Shown: one piece after another, positions 1 through 11,200 of the stretch | Numbering within the stretch: the stretch's first letter is position 1 | Layout: every line of letters begins with the position of its first letter | From: Xiphydria camelus | Lineage: Eukaryota > Arthropoda > Insecta > Hymenoptera > Xiphydriidae | NCBI GenBank assembly: GCA_963678675.1 | Contig: OY783194.1 | Location: 30,420,278-30,484,277 of the forward strand | Direction of reading: 5' to 3' | DNA: 64,000 nucleotides | Translations under genes and position numbers: made by a program | Notes under the pieces: model-generated | Told to the model about the DNA's origin: nothing | What the model saw: the letters and a program-made list of their open reading frames with translations, nothing else | The model's database searches: none

Positions 1-59
1 TAGGTCAAGAATGTAGTAAAAAAGCGGTGTTAATTTTTAACATAATTTTACCCGTGTGG

Positions 60-63
<4 letters not shown>

Positions 64-91
<28 letters not shown>
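64..91. repeat. (CA)n microsatellite
   Basis: About 14 uninterrupted CA units. Confidence 0.95.
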
Positions 92-94
<3 letters not shown>

Positions 95-1391
95 CTATAT
101 AGGTCCATACCGCAGAATGTTTTACAGTGTAGATTTTTCAACCAAAATTTGTATTCTTAAAAATTGTCAAGATCACATGTTCTTGGTTCAAGAAGTACTT
201 TTTCAATCTAGCAATTATTTTCCTCAGTGCGCCTTTTTCTTTTCGGAGTTCTCGAGAAAATCGATCGATCGATCGATCCATCGAGGAAAGATATCTTTGA
301 GCACACGAAAAAATGTAATTTTATATTAAATTCTCTATAACGGATAACTTCCCTCGTTTTCCTCATTTTCCAACTACATAGCATTTCTCCTACGAGTATA
401 TCTCTCTACCCTATATTTCCTCTCAAACGCGTCGCTCGCCGTAACCATTCCGCACATGTAAAAACTTTTAAATCGACCCTGTATCGACGCGCGAGAAGTA
501 CGCGCGACGTATAGGTATCTATACTCATAACTGTACGACGTGTCAGGCGGTCGAATAAAGGTATCAACGCCGCAATCCCTCCTTCGTATTCACCGCTGGA
601 ATACGAGGAACGAGCCATGGAATATGTAGGGCTCGCGAAGTATCGAGGGTATATTCATCATTCCACCGATTGTGCAATTGCAGAGTTGTCGAGCGCGAGT
701 CACGGGCAATCCCTCGAAAGGGGGTGACGGAGTGGGAGAAGTGGGAAGGCAGACGAGGAGAGCGAGTATGGAAAGAGAGGAAAAAATGAAGAGCGAGAGA
801 AAGAGATAGAGAGAGGGAGAGACAAACCATAAAAGATGTATTTATTTCGATGCCATAAGACGCGACAGGTCACCCCGTCGATTCGTTATCGCCGCGCGCA
901 GGCAGCGCGAGCCTCTCCTTATCCGACGCGGAGACAAGATACAGTCCCTCTTTTCTCTTTTTTATCGGCGCTCGTATTTGTCCAACTTCTTCCGACCTTT
1001 TAGGGATTTTTTTTTCTCCCGATCCCTCCCTCCACTCCCCGCGGACGACGACGGACGAGTTTCATGAGACGCGCGAGCGGAGCCCGTCTCGTTCCTGCGC
1101 GCTCTCTTCTTTTTCTCGAGTTTTTACTCGTTTTTTCCTCTCCTTCCGCGGTTCGCGTCTCCCGCGAAAGAAACGCTCGCGACGGCGCGCGCGTCGCATA
1201 GCGAGTCGATTTTATTATCGCGCCGCGATTATTATCTCTCGGTCACCGGCCGTCGCGTCTCCGCACCTGCCGCGCACTCGGCGTCGAGACGAAATTTTCT
1301 CATCGCGGGGCTTCGCACTGCCGAATATCTGACTTCTACACGGGGAAAAAGGAACTACACGAGTTTTATATAATTTGACTAGCATAAACTG

Positions 1392-1647
1392 CACAGAGAA
1401 AAAGAGAATTAGTTGAATCTACTGAAAATTACTTGCGGGGTCGCAAGTAATTATTTATTTATACCAATGAAATCTTTTAATACATCAATTTGACATCTCT
1501 TCCTTACAATCTTGTGGAATAGTAGATATGTGATTGCAAGGAAGAAATATCAAATTAATATGAAAAAAGAACAAATTGATGTAAATAAATAATTAAGATC
1601 CCGCAACTAATTATTAGTAAATCCAACTAATTCTTTTTCTCTGTGTA
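1392..1647. mobile_element. MITE family A, copy 1
   Basis: Palindromic element of about 255 bp: ends read cacagagaaaaag and ctttttctctgtg, with inner inverted segments (gcaagtaattatttattta against taaataaataatt). Other copies at 31113-31372 and 63065-63311. No coding capacity. Confidence 0.85.
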
Positions 1648-1710
1648 CGATTCAACCAGTAGACATTCCTGTGCAAACAGAATTATATTTGGTTAAGCTA
1701 TCTGCGCAGT

Positions 1711-1827
1711 TGTAAACAGTATAAATAGAAATGTCTCCTCTCTGTACAAATTCTTGAAAATGAGCTCGAGTCTCAGCGCTACTGGACGAAACGGTAAAAA
1801 AATTGCTGGTTTCTTTTTTTCCGTTTA
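1711..1827. mobile_element. Partial copy of MITE family P
   Basis: Matches the right part of the element at 60599-60790, sharing tacaaattcttgaaaat followed by gagctcgagtctcagcgct and ending in a T-rich run before ccgt. The left end is missing or diverged. Confidence 0.65.
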
Positions 1828-2242
1828 TATCTCCACGAAGCTCCGGTGCAGCGCGTCGAAGAATGGAATTTCGTATACGTTATCGCCGCGCGGCGTACGG
1901 ATATACACGCGCCGTCCTTGGCGCCGCTTATAAAATCGTTATACATAGTTGCGCGCGTGTACGCGCCCGGCGCGTTCCCGTGAATCGAAACGTCCGAGCG
2001 CCACCGGGCCTACTATACCAACGGCTGCCCGCGCGGGTCCGACGAATACGGCGCGCGAACGGACGCGGGCATGCCTGGAACGAATTCCCGCATTCCTACG
2101 AGTCTCGACTCGACAATTTATCGGATAGCCGGGAATTAGCCCCGATTCTTTGACCGTTAGTGCGCGCGAGAGCCCCACGTTATCTTGCGGTGAAAATCTT
2201 CGGTTTAAAAAAAACGCGGTAATGGTGTTGGATCTATACATC

Positions 2243-2487
2243 CGGGAAAAAGGTCTAGTTGAATACGAACATAATAGAACAATTTATTTGAGATGAATAG
2301 GAATTTATTTACATCGACTAAATTTCTATTTGAATGAAATGAATATTCTACTAGGTTCGTAGCCCATTAAAACGATGTGCAAAATATTTATTTAATTGAA
2401 ATAGACTTTTGTTCGACGTGAATAAATTCCTATTTACCTCAAATAAATTTGTCTGTTAGGTTCGTATTCAGCTAGACCTTTTTCCTT
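2243..2487. mobile_element. MITE family B (single copy)
   Basis: About 245 bp palindrome. The left arm aaaaaggtctagttgaatac is answered by gtattcagctagaccttttt at the right, and inner arms around tttattt-gaggtgaatagg also pair. No second copy found in the window. Confidence 0.8.
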
Positions 2488-3153
2488 GAATGTACGGAGG
2501 TATTTCGACATTCCGTCTTTTATTTGTAATGCCAGCAAGACAATTTGAATAGAAATTGCGCGATGAAATGTTTCAGAAGTCAAATTAAACGTAAATTAAA
2601 TTCTTTTCGTACTTCAAATAAAAAATAGGACCGCAATAACTATAGAGTTCGTTACGCGTTTGAAGAAATCAATCGATCGATAACCGATCCATTCGAATAT
2701 TCTCTCGATTTAAACGTTACACTCCATTTCTACCGGTAAACAAGTTGCCGGCGCGATTTCGAGCTCCGATTGTAGAGAGAAAGAGAGAGAGAGAGAGAAC
2801 CGGAATCCGCTTTGCGTAAATCCTTTTTACGCCTACACGCATTCCCCCACCCCGACGATACGTACCTGCCCACGACAAAAACCGAGCGGGGCACGCGCCT
2901 CCAGCGGCTCATGAAATTCGGCCGATTTTATCTGGCGGCGCCGCCGGTCGCTGGGGCGCGCCCCTCCTTCGAGTTTACCGAGACCGTTGCTCGTATACAA
3001 TTTGCCGCGGTTGCATCGTTCGCGGATCTTTACGGTATCGCGCACGCCTTGAGGCGGCTCGCATATCGCTCCGTGTCCGGAAAAGTGATATGCATAACTG
3101 AAATGGCAATCGGGCGCGAAGCGACATTCCGCGACTCCAGGCCATTTCTCTGC

Positions 3154-3415
3154 ACTGAGAAAAAGAACCTGGTCAGTTTAATCAAAATCCTGGAGACCAT
3201 GCACCGAGAAAGTGGTTTATTAATAGATAGTTAATAAATGTAATTTCAAATACGGTGAAAGAAATATTTCGTTAGAACGAACAAATTTATATTAATTATT
3301 AAAATCCTTACTTCTCATTCAAATGGTTGTCTCAAAAGATCGAAACGTGCTAAATAAATGTCGTAATAGTTAACGAATATTTACGTCATCCAAGAAAATG
3401 TTTATTTCACCATGT
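3154..3415. mobile_element. Composite of MITE family N end and family D fragment
   Basis: Starts as a family N terminus (cactgagaaaaagaa... ggagaccatg, 3154-3201), then at about 3202 switches to a second terminus (caccgagaaagtgg) and family D interior. The right end is not clear. It looks like one element inserted next to or into another. Confidence 0.6.
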
Positions 3416-3653
3416 TTCGCTCTTTCGCGCAGAAAAACGAAAGGGGCTCGCCCGCGTAAATGTATACGCAGACCCGACGTTAATTAATCAATTTAGCATT
3501 TTCGAATTACGCTGCATTATTCTACACAATTATCTCATTAACCGACCGCGCTAACGTCGCCGACGCCGGGCCCTCGCACCGTGCCACGGTAATCGCGCGT
3601 ATGTAGAGCACGGAGTCGCACGCGCGCACACGGTCTCAACTGCGGCGGCGCAT

Positions 3654-3671
3654 CGCGCGCGCGCGCGCGCT
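3654..3671. repeat. (CG)n tract, first
   Basis: Alternating CG run in a CpG-rich block; a second run lies at 3742-3762. Confidence 0.9.
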
Positions 3672-3741
3672 CGTTGCGGCTCTTACTCTCGCGCGCGGCC
3701 TTGAGAGAGGTTCTTTGTGCAGTTCAGCGCTCGCTGTTGCA

Positions 3742-3762
3742 GCGCGCGCGCGCGCGCGCGCT
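3742..3762. repeat. (CG)n tract, second
   Basis: About ten alternating GC dinucleotides. With the tract at 3654-3671 it flanks an initiator-like region. Confidence 0.9.
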
Positions 3763-4493
3763 CATACGAGCGTGTGCGTGTGTATGCGAGGAGATATAGA
3801 TTTGCAGCAGCAGTTCGCCTCCCATAGAGCGGCCGTGTTACATATACTGTAACAAGTTGCATTACGTCTATGTACAGCGGGTGTTCCACGTGACTCATGT
3901 GCGCGCATATGTTACCGGCCCTGGACCGTTGTACATATCTACGCTGATGTACATACGCGGTATATAAAGCGCATAAACTCCAAGTGCATGCGGGTGTTGG
4001 CCACGTGCACGCTGCACTTTTTGCCCGGCCGGCCTTTTATTGCATCGCGCACACGGTTGCACTTTACTGTTCCGTCGGTAAAGCTGATCGTCGCCCCTCC
4101 AATCGCGCCTCTCCCACTTTGGGACTCAGGTTCGGCTTGTTTTTCCGATGACCAACGGCGCGTGGACCGGTGGCACCGCGGCCCAACCGCCGCTGCTCCG
4201 CTCGCGAGGATTACGGGTATCTTTGATGTGTTATTTGAACGGGGGACTCCCCGCGCGCCGATTGGTCGGATAGGTGGTATCGCGGGACTCGGGCGTTTCA
4301 AGAACTGGAAGATAGGCGCTGGGTCGTGTCTTTTAGTTCTCTCTGTTTGTTCTGGGAGGGAAATTTTGAGGATTTGGAGATTTTTGTGAATAGATACTCT
4401 GTGGATTTTGTTGGGAGATGATTTAGTATTCGAGTTTACGAGGCAGGATATTCAAGGCCGATTCAGTCAACGAATTAAGTTTAGAATCAGGTG

Positions 4494-4674
4494 CACTGAG
4501 AAAAGAGCTTATTTCGTTGGCCAAGTAAATATATATTAATAATTGTTAGAATGTCTGTCATTCGAATAGAAGTATAGTAATAGTTAATGAATATTAACTT
4601 GGCTCAAGGAAGTATTTCTTTCGCCATAATCAAGTATACGTATGTTAACTATAAATAAACTGTTTTCTCAGTGT
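4494..4674. mobile_element. MITE family D, short copy
   Basis: Ends cactgagaaaagag and tgttttctcagtg. The interior shares the ttggccaagtaaatat and aagtatttctttcgccat segments with the copy at 29330-29694. Confidence 0.8.
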
Positions 4675-7600
4675 GATTACATAACTTCGGACTGATTTCG
4701 TAGAGTGCGTGAAGTAATAGTAATTTGCGTCCGATTTTTAGACTTCTGGTTAAAATTGACCAGCGACTTATCTAGAAGTTTAATTTTAACCAGAGGTGAA
4801 GAACTCGGAGGGCGCAGGCAACGATATCGGTGCATCGTGCACGCCGCGCCAGAAGAAAAGCGTTCTGGACATATCCCAGATGCCGTTTCGCGATACAGCG
4901 CCGTTAATCGAAGTAGGTGACGATGTGGCAAACCTTATTGCACAAGTGAAAGAGCACTCGTAGCTGAAAATGTCAAGGATGCAACTGCTCGCATCGAACA
5001 ATGGCGTCGCGGTGCATGGAAGCGCGGCGGAATCGCTGTTTTGTCTCGCGTGCTGCAGGGGAGAAAAAATGACGTAAACGTTGCCACACACGGCCCTTAG
5101 GACAAGATCGGTACTAGAGGTGCTTTGGCGAGGTTGACTCTCATCCACCGCTTGACCGCGCTGCAGCCCGAGTGCGCGCCTGCAAACCGGTAACGCGGTT
5201 GCCTATCGGGCGGGGTACCGATCGCCAACCGATTTCCCGCAATACATCAATAAAATTCATCCCTTTTCACCCGCAATTTCACTCTTTAACTTCTACCGCA
5301 CCACGAAGATGCCACAAGAAAAAATCGGTTGACGATCGGCGCTCCTTTTAACGCGCAACCGCATTCCAGCCCTGAAGTGTTTACTCGGGCTGTATGCTCA
5401 TTCTATATCGCGCGGCCCATTGCTCGCAATCGCGCGCATCCCCGTCGATAATCCCCCTCGACGCGATATCTCGAAATATTACGCGAAGCGATATTTCACG
5501 AAGGCGAAGCTCGTCGTCGTGGAATTCGGGAGCCCCGACGACGGACTTATCGCTGAGTACACTTCTTGCAGCTCGGTGTGCGTTAGATAAAAAAAGAATA
5601 CGTGTAACAGTGGTAGAGAGCCCGAGACACGCAGTCTACCGGGGTACCCGAGATAGCACACGTTTCCCAAACAGCTGTATCGGTCGAGTGGGTATTTGTC
5701 GAAGTTGTCTCGAATCGAGCGAACTCCGTCGTCGGCCCATCGAGTCGCGCGTCGCACTTGTTACGCTCGAAACGATTAATTTATTTAAAGGTGGAATACG
5801 TCGCGTTGCGACTGTATGGTGATGATAGAGGAGGCGGTGCGAACGAGGGCTATCACGACGTGTGGCCCCTGGCTATAATTTACTCTGTAGCCCGGCTTGC
5901 ACCGCTTTCTTTACACAGTATTTTCTGATAAATCGAAATGGAGTAAGAAGGAGATTCTATGTTCCATTACAGAGAGGACTCGGAGAAATTCGAAAATCCG
6001 CTGCCTGATAGACGCGATAAGGAAGTTCGGTTCTTAGCCGGCCGTTAGCCGCGAAGGAAATTCGAAAGTCCTCCCTGAGAATGAAGGTAGAGTCAAAGCG
6101 ATTGGAGGAAGGGATGGAAGTTGATGTGAAAAATTGATCGATGTTTCGCTTTGCATTTCGTTCTTTTTTGTAAGCAAGACATTTGAACTAAGGTTAATAA
6201 TATGTATATAAATCGATTTTGAGTATGTTAAAGTATGAGTGTGTTAAAATTATTGCTGTAAATAACACGATAATTAGATAAATTTATATTTTTTTTTTAG
6301 AGCATGCACTATATTTTCTAGTTATCGTATTTTTTATTTGTTGAATATTCTTATTTGGTATCAATTTCATTATAGTTACTCTATATACAATATACCTATT
6401 CATTAATCGCTGAATGTACAATATATCACTGGAGAACTCGATATTCCATATTTATAAGGCCCGATATTCGAGTCTTATTTCCATATTTCAATCCCTTCCT
6501 CTACAATACGATTACTCGATGTCTAGTGTCGTCCGATCATATTTGTGAAGTGTTCGATCATCCCTATGCTCGATCATCAGGCCTGACTCGAATTTACCGA
6601 GGATTTATGCATCTTTCCATTCATCGCTTTGCAATTTCCCGAGAGAAAATATCGGTCGAATCTGGCAACGATCTAAATAATTAGTGACTTCGAGTAAACT
6701 TCCATCAGTGAAATCAAAGATCGCTCGTCTTTACCTAGTTTCTTTCGATTCAAGAGAACGAAAAGTTTAAGTAAATAAATATTTATACTTCGCCGCCCAT
6801 GACGGCGCGATCTACACGATCGTACCGTATTTTCTCTCGGATTAATTTTGTATATCCGATCGCGTGTCGGTCGAAGAATATAAAGTTCCACAATGGCCGC
6901 TCTGTCGAGTACCCTCAACATTCGATCGCCAAGCAGGCGCTGCGCTCTGTGATTCATGGAGACTCCGACAACGCTGCCGTTTCAAACTTTATTTTACGCT
7001 CGCGTATAATCTCTATATTCCGCGTCGAGCCTCCCCGGTGCCCGTAATAGCGGTCGTCGCGTCGAACTTTCCGCAGGAAATTCCGGTACTTGACAGGTCT
7101 GTTATTCTGAAACTTCAGCGCGTCACGTGCAACGCATTACCGTAACCACTTCTCGCTGCACGTTTAGTCGGTGTGTAACGTCGATCGATGCCGCTCTCGC
7201 ACGGCGTATAGCGTGGTCACTGGAAGTTCGCATCGCGAGTGCCACTTGGCTGTCGGTGGATTCAAAGTTTATCGCATCGCGATCGTGTACACTGTACAAA
7301 AAGTTATACTTTCAACATACTTTTATATAAACCTTTTTTCCAATACGCGATTATGGAAATTAATATATTTTCTTATGAACTTTCCCTTATAAATTTCATA
7401 ACGGAGTGTATTCATAATCATGTATTGGATAAAAGCTTTATATACAATTATATTAAATATAATACATTTTTTTACAGTGTAGTTTTTTAGTATCAAAAAA
7501 ATCAATTAATTTTTTAATTTGTTTTTTTCCTTCGAAATTTTCTGAAGATTAGCTTCGGTAAAGTTTTCCAATGGTTGACCAATTTCCACAGACGGATCGT

Positions 7601-7719
7601 GATTTCGACGATCCCTGATCCTTGATTAGTCTTTAAATGAATTTCTAACGGAGGCTCATTGAACGGGTCGTAAATCTTTGTTAGAAAAAATGTATCCGCC
7701 GGGAATACTTCGCTAACTG

Positions 7720-7930
7720 CACCGAGAAAAATTATTTGGTCAATTTAACCAAAATCTTGGAGACGATGACCAAATTCTATCGCAAAATATGAATTTTTCA
7801 TTTGGTTGGTTAAACTGACAAGTTTTTTGTTAGAGTAACTTAATATATGGTTCAGTCGACCAATATTTTGATTAGAACAACTAAACGCATTTAACAAGAC
7901 GCGTTTTGTCATTTGAACCTAATCATTCCA
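7720..7930. mobile_element. MITE family N, copy 1
   Basis: Left end caccgagaaaaattatttgg followed by taaccaaaatcttggagacg; interior segments match the inverted sequence of 57796-58016. The right end is degraded, so its limit is approximate. Confidence 0.65.
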
Positions 7931-8156
7931 ATCATTTCGCTGTCCGAGAGCATCGCGCATAATAAATCCCCAACGCGTTAGGCGCATGTGCATGTGCAAC
8001 GGTCAAAAGCATCCCCCGTCCCGAAAAGAGATCCATTATTTTCGTCGCTTAGAAGTTATTTTATACGAATGCTCGATATAACGTTCCGCTTCGCAAATGT
8101 AAAAAAAAACGACCAAGAAAGTTAACGAACAATGCCCCGCCCCTTTTTGTCCTCAG

Positions 8157-8215
8157 ATCGCTTGCCTCGCCGCCACGGCGACAACCCGGGACCGCGGCCA
8201 CAACCGATCATCCTC
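8157..8215 (+). other. Splice acceptor and 5' leader of the BH3-like gene
   Basis: A pyrimidine-rich run ending ttttgtcctcag (8145-8156) makes a good 3' splice site, so the exon probably starts at 8157. The 59 bases before ATG 8216 are then leader, or coding if an upstream exon supplies an in-frame start (no stop lies in frame). The ATG at 8132 falls in the polypyrimidine tract and is probably intronic. I could not place the first exon with confidence. Confidence 0.5.
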
Positions 8216-11200
8216 ATGGACTCACCGCTGCCCGACGTGGTCATCTCGGCCGTCGAACAACTGGCCCCGGCCACGCCGCTGGTGACCGTCTCGGCGCCGA
8301 GCAGCCCCTCCAGGGACGTCACCTTCCAGTTCCCCGAGTGCAGCACGCCGGTGCCCAGTCCCAGACCGCGACCGCGAAGACGCCGGTTGACGTCTGAGAG
8401 CTCGGCCCTCGAGAAGGAACGGCTCGACAGCAGTTCGGCGAGCTGCACGTCTCTCAACGCCGCGATCAGCGAGAGAGACTGGGCCAACGTTGGCACCAAT
8501 CTCAGGAACATCGCCGACGACTTTCACGCGGCCAAGACCAAGGTAAGGGAACGCTGTACTTGTCCCTCGGGACGCTCCTCGTTTTCTACAGGGTGTTCGC
8601 GTCCAGGCTTCGAGTGTGTGTGGAGGCTATTTCAAATTTGCCGTATACACAAACCAGTTAGCGATTCGATTAGCCTTCCGTGTTGTGGCTGTGGCCATCT
8701 ATTCATTGAAGACTCTACTGCATAAATCACTATTGGTTCGCGTGTGCGGAAAATTCGAAAAAGGCTTTACCTGCTTTCGGAGCCTGGGCGTAAACATCCT
8801 GTACCATGTAATCGCGCGCAACTAAACTTACTCTCCAGGAAAGAAACTTCAATCACTATTATCTCATTACCTATGAGCTTTTGGCTGATATTTGTATAAT
8901 GCTTTTTTGAAGATTACGTTTCAATCTATAATAAAGTCTTATATTGATATAGGCCAAAAATTCATAAATAATGAGAATAATGATCGTAGTTTCTTTCCTG
9001 ACCTGCATTTAATTCAGTGAAGCGATTTCACCTTCGCCCGTGCATACCGAGAAAACAATTTATTTGTAGTTAATAAATGTTTGTTCGAATATGGCGAAAT
9101 AAATATCTTATTGAATCAAGTAAATATTCGTTAACCATTACGATATTTATTTGGCACAATTAGATCCTCAGATCTAATTGTGCCGTTTGAATAAGATTAA
9201 CATTTTAATAATTAACATATATCTTCTTGCCCTAACGAAATATTTATTTCACCGTATTTAAAATTACATTTATTAACTGTTGATAAACCGTTCTCTCTGT
9301 GCAGCTAAGCACCGATATCATCGCGCGTGTCCCTCCTTATACCGCAAACCCCAGCGCGCGAGCGGAGGGCGAGGGGCGGACTGCGAACGGACACGCCGGG
9401 GGCGCGAACTCCGGGCCATAAACACGAATTTAGTTATCACCCCTGATCCCCGGGGCGCAATAAATATCAGCCCCGGCTCATCCCGCAAGACGTCTAGTAC
9501 GGCCTTGGCGCGCGAGCTCTCGCACTTCATCAAAACTCCTCTTGGACTTGCGCGCGCGGCGGTCGTTCGATCAAATATGTATCGGAGCAATAGCGCGTCT
9601 CCTCCTCTCCTCCGCCGACTTCCCTGTCTCGCGTTCAACGCGCGCCCCGGATGGAAAAAGGAGGAACAACGAGTCTTTTACGATTACGTTCTGCTGGCTC
9701 TCGAGACACGGCAGATCCGATGCCGAGACGTCTAATTATAATGTTAAGTGCCGGTAATTGAGGGGGAGGACGAAGGAGCCCGTGAAATTGAGGGAATTCC
9801 TCGATCGGAAGAAGACGATCGGTTCGGTAGACCGCGGGTGATTCTCATCTCATCTCGATTGCTCCTCCTCCTCCTCTATTCGTTCCTCCGCCCTCCTCGA
9901 AACTTTCGGGCGACCCGCCAATTTTTCCCACCCCCTCACCGCGCGCCGGAATGGAATTAGGCACCGCGAAACCGTCATTCCTACCCCGAACGTTTATCGT
10001 CCGCTTAAAGAATATTCGTCGTCTTCGTTCCTCTCCTATTTTTTTCATTTCTTTTTTACAATGCCGCCTCTCTTCCGTGTCGCCCTTTCCTCCCTTCGAG
10101 TCCGCGATTTCAATCTCCCTTGGTAAATACTTACTCGCTAGAAGTCGAGTCGACTTCGTTGTAAACAATTGCGAACGAGTTCTTTCATTCTTTTCTTTAC
10201 ACTGCAAAGATTGTCAATCCGATCTCGCCTCGTCGCTTTGCAGTGTGGGGAAGTGGCGACGCGATACGCGGTTAAATTAAATCATAGCATCGATCTCTGA
10301 CACTATACAGAGAAATCGACTCCCCTCATTATCTCTTTATTGGATTCGTTCTCCGGAGAAATACGGTTGTCAATTCGCACGCGAGATCCTTTTTACAAAT
10401 CCCTAGTTCAACGCGTACACTGAGAGAAATTTATAGGTCGGACAGCAATAAGTATAGCTATGACAGCTATACTTTAAGGCTAAATAAGGTTAACTGGACA
10501 GTATAGATAATATAGCAATACCAAATAGTAAGAAGAGTAATACGTATTGCTGAAATAGAAATACGTATTAATAAGGTAACCAGAACTTATTCTTATATTA
10601 ACAAATTACTATTATGGAAAAAAGAGTATATTAAACACTGTTATATTAGATAATAGATTTGACATTATGGGGAAAGTATTACGTGGGTACATTGCTTTAC
10701 TGTATATCAACAATTGACATACGTTTAGTGAAATTTAGTGAAGTTAGTACTAGATCTATGTCAATCTGTATTCATGCAGTAAAGCAATGAAAGCGATACT
10801 TTCCCCAAAATATTAAATCTATTACCTAGTATAATAGTGATTGATATTACCTCTTATCTCCGTGTAGCATTGCCGTGCAACCTAAAAAATGTCTCTCGGT
10901 GTACAAGAATCGTAAGAATGAGTCTTCGCGTCGCGAAGGAATCCCTCTCCATTCGCCACGGAGGGGTTCCTCGTGGAGGTCCTCGAGCCTCCCTCCCCGA
11001 GACGGAGGTGGCGAGTTGCACGCCTTCCCGCCCCGCTTTACATATGCATGGGGAGCAAGCGAGCATGTAACGGCTAAGTGGCCACATCCCCGTACGCAAA
11101 AGTTAAGTGAGCATAGCAGCACGAGCCGAGAAAATTATCTTCAATTATCCATCTCCGTAGGACAAACTATCGCGTATCGTCTTCTACCCTTTCTTTCGTT

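Larger units (their letters stand above)
1..8156. other. Upstream region: MITEs and CpG-rich tracts, no supported exon
   Basis: No frame here has both coding character and splice context. CpG-rich blocks at about 860-1320 and 3540-3780 are the best places for a promoter or first exon of the plus-strand gene, but no core promoter is decisive. MITEs occupy 1392-1647, 1711-1827, 2243-2487, 3154-3415, 4494-4674 and about 7720-7930. AT-rich single-copy-looking DNA fills 6.1-6.8 kb. Confidence 0.5.

Noticed and set aside
5394..5822. 142-aa plus-strand frame
   Set aside because: Arg/Ser-rich composition typical of chance frames in CpG-rich DNA; the opposite strand is open too.
8132..8725. Single-exon 197-aa plus-strand frame starting at 8132
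   Set aside because: Its first Met lies in a polypyrimidine tract before a strong acceptor at 8156, and its end runs past a good donor at 8543. The spliced model gives a coherent C terminus instead.
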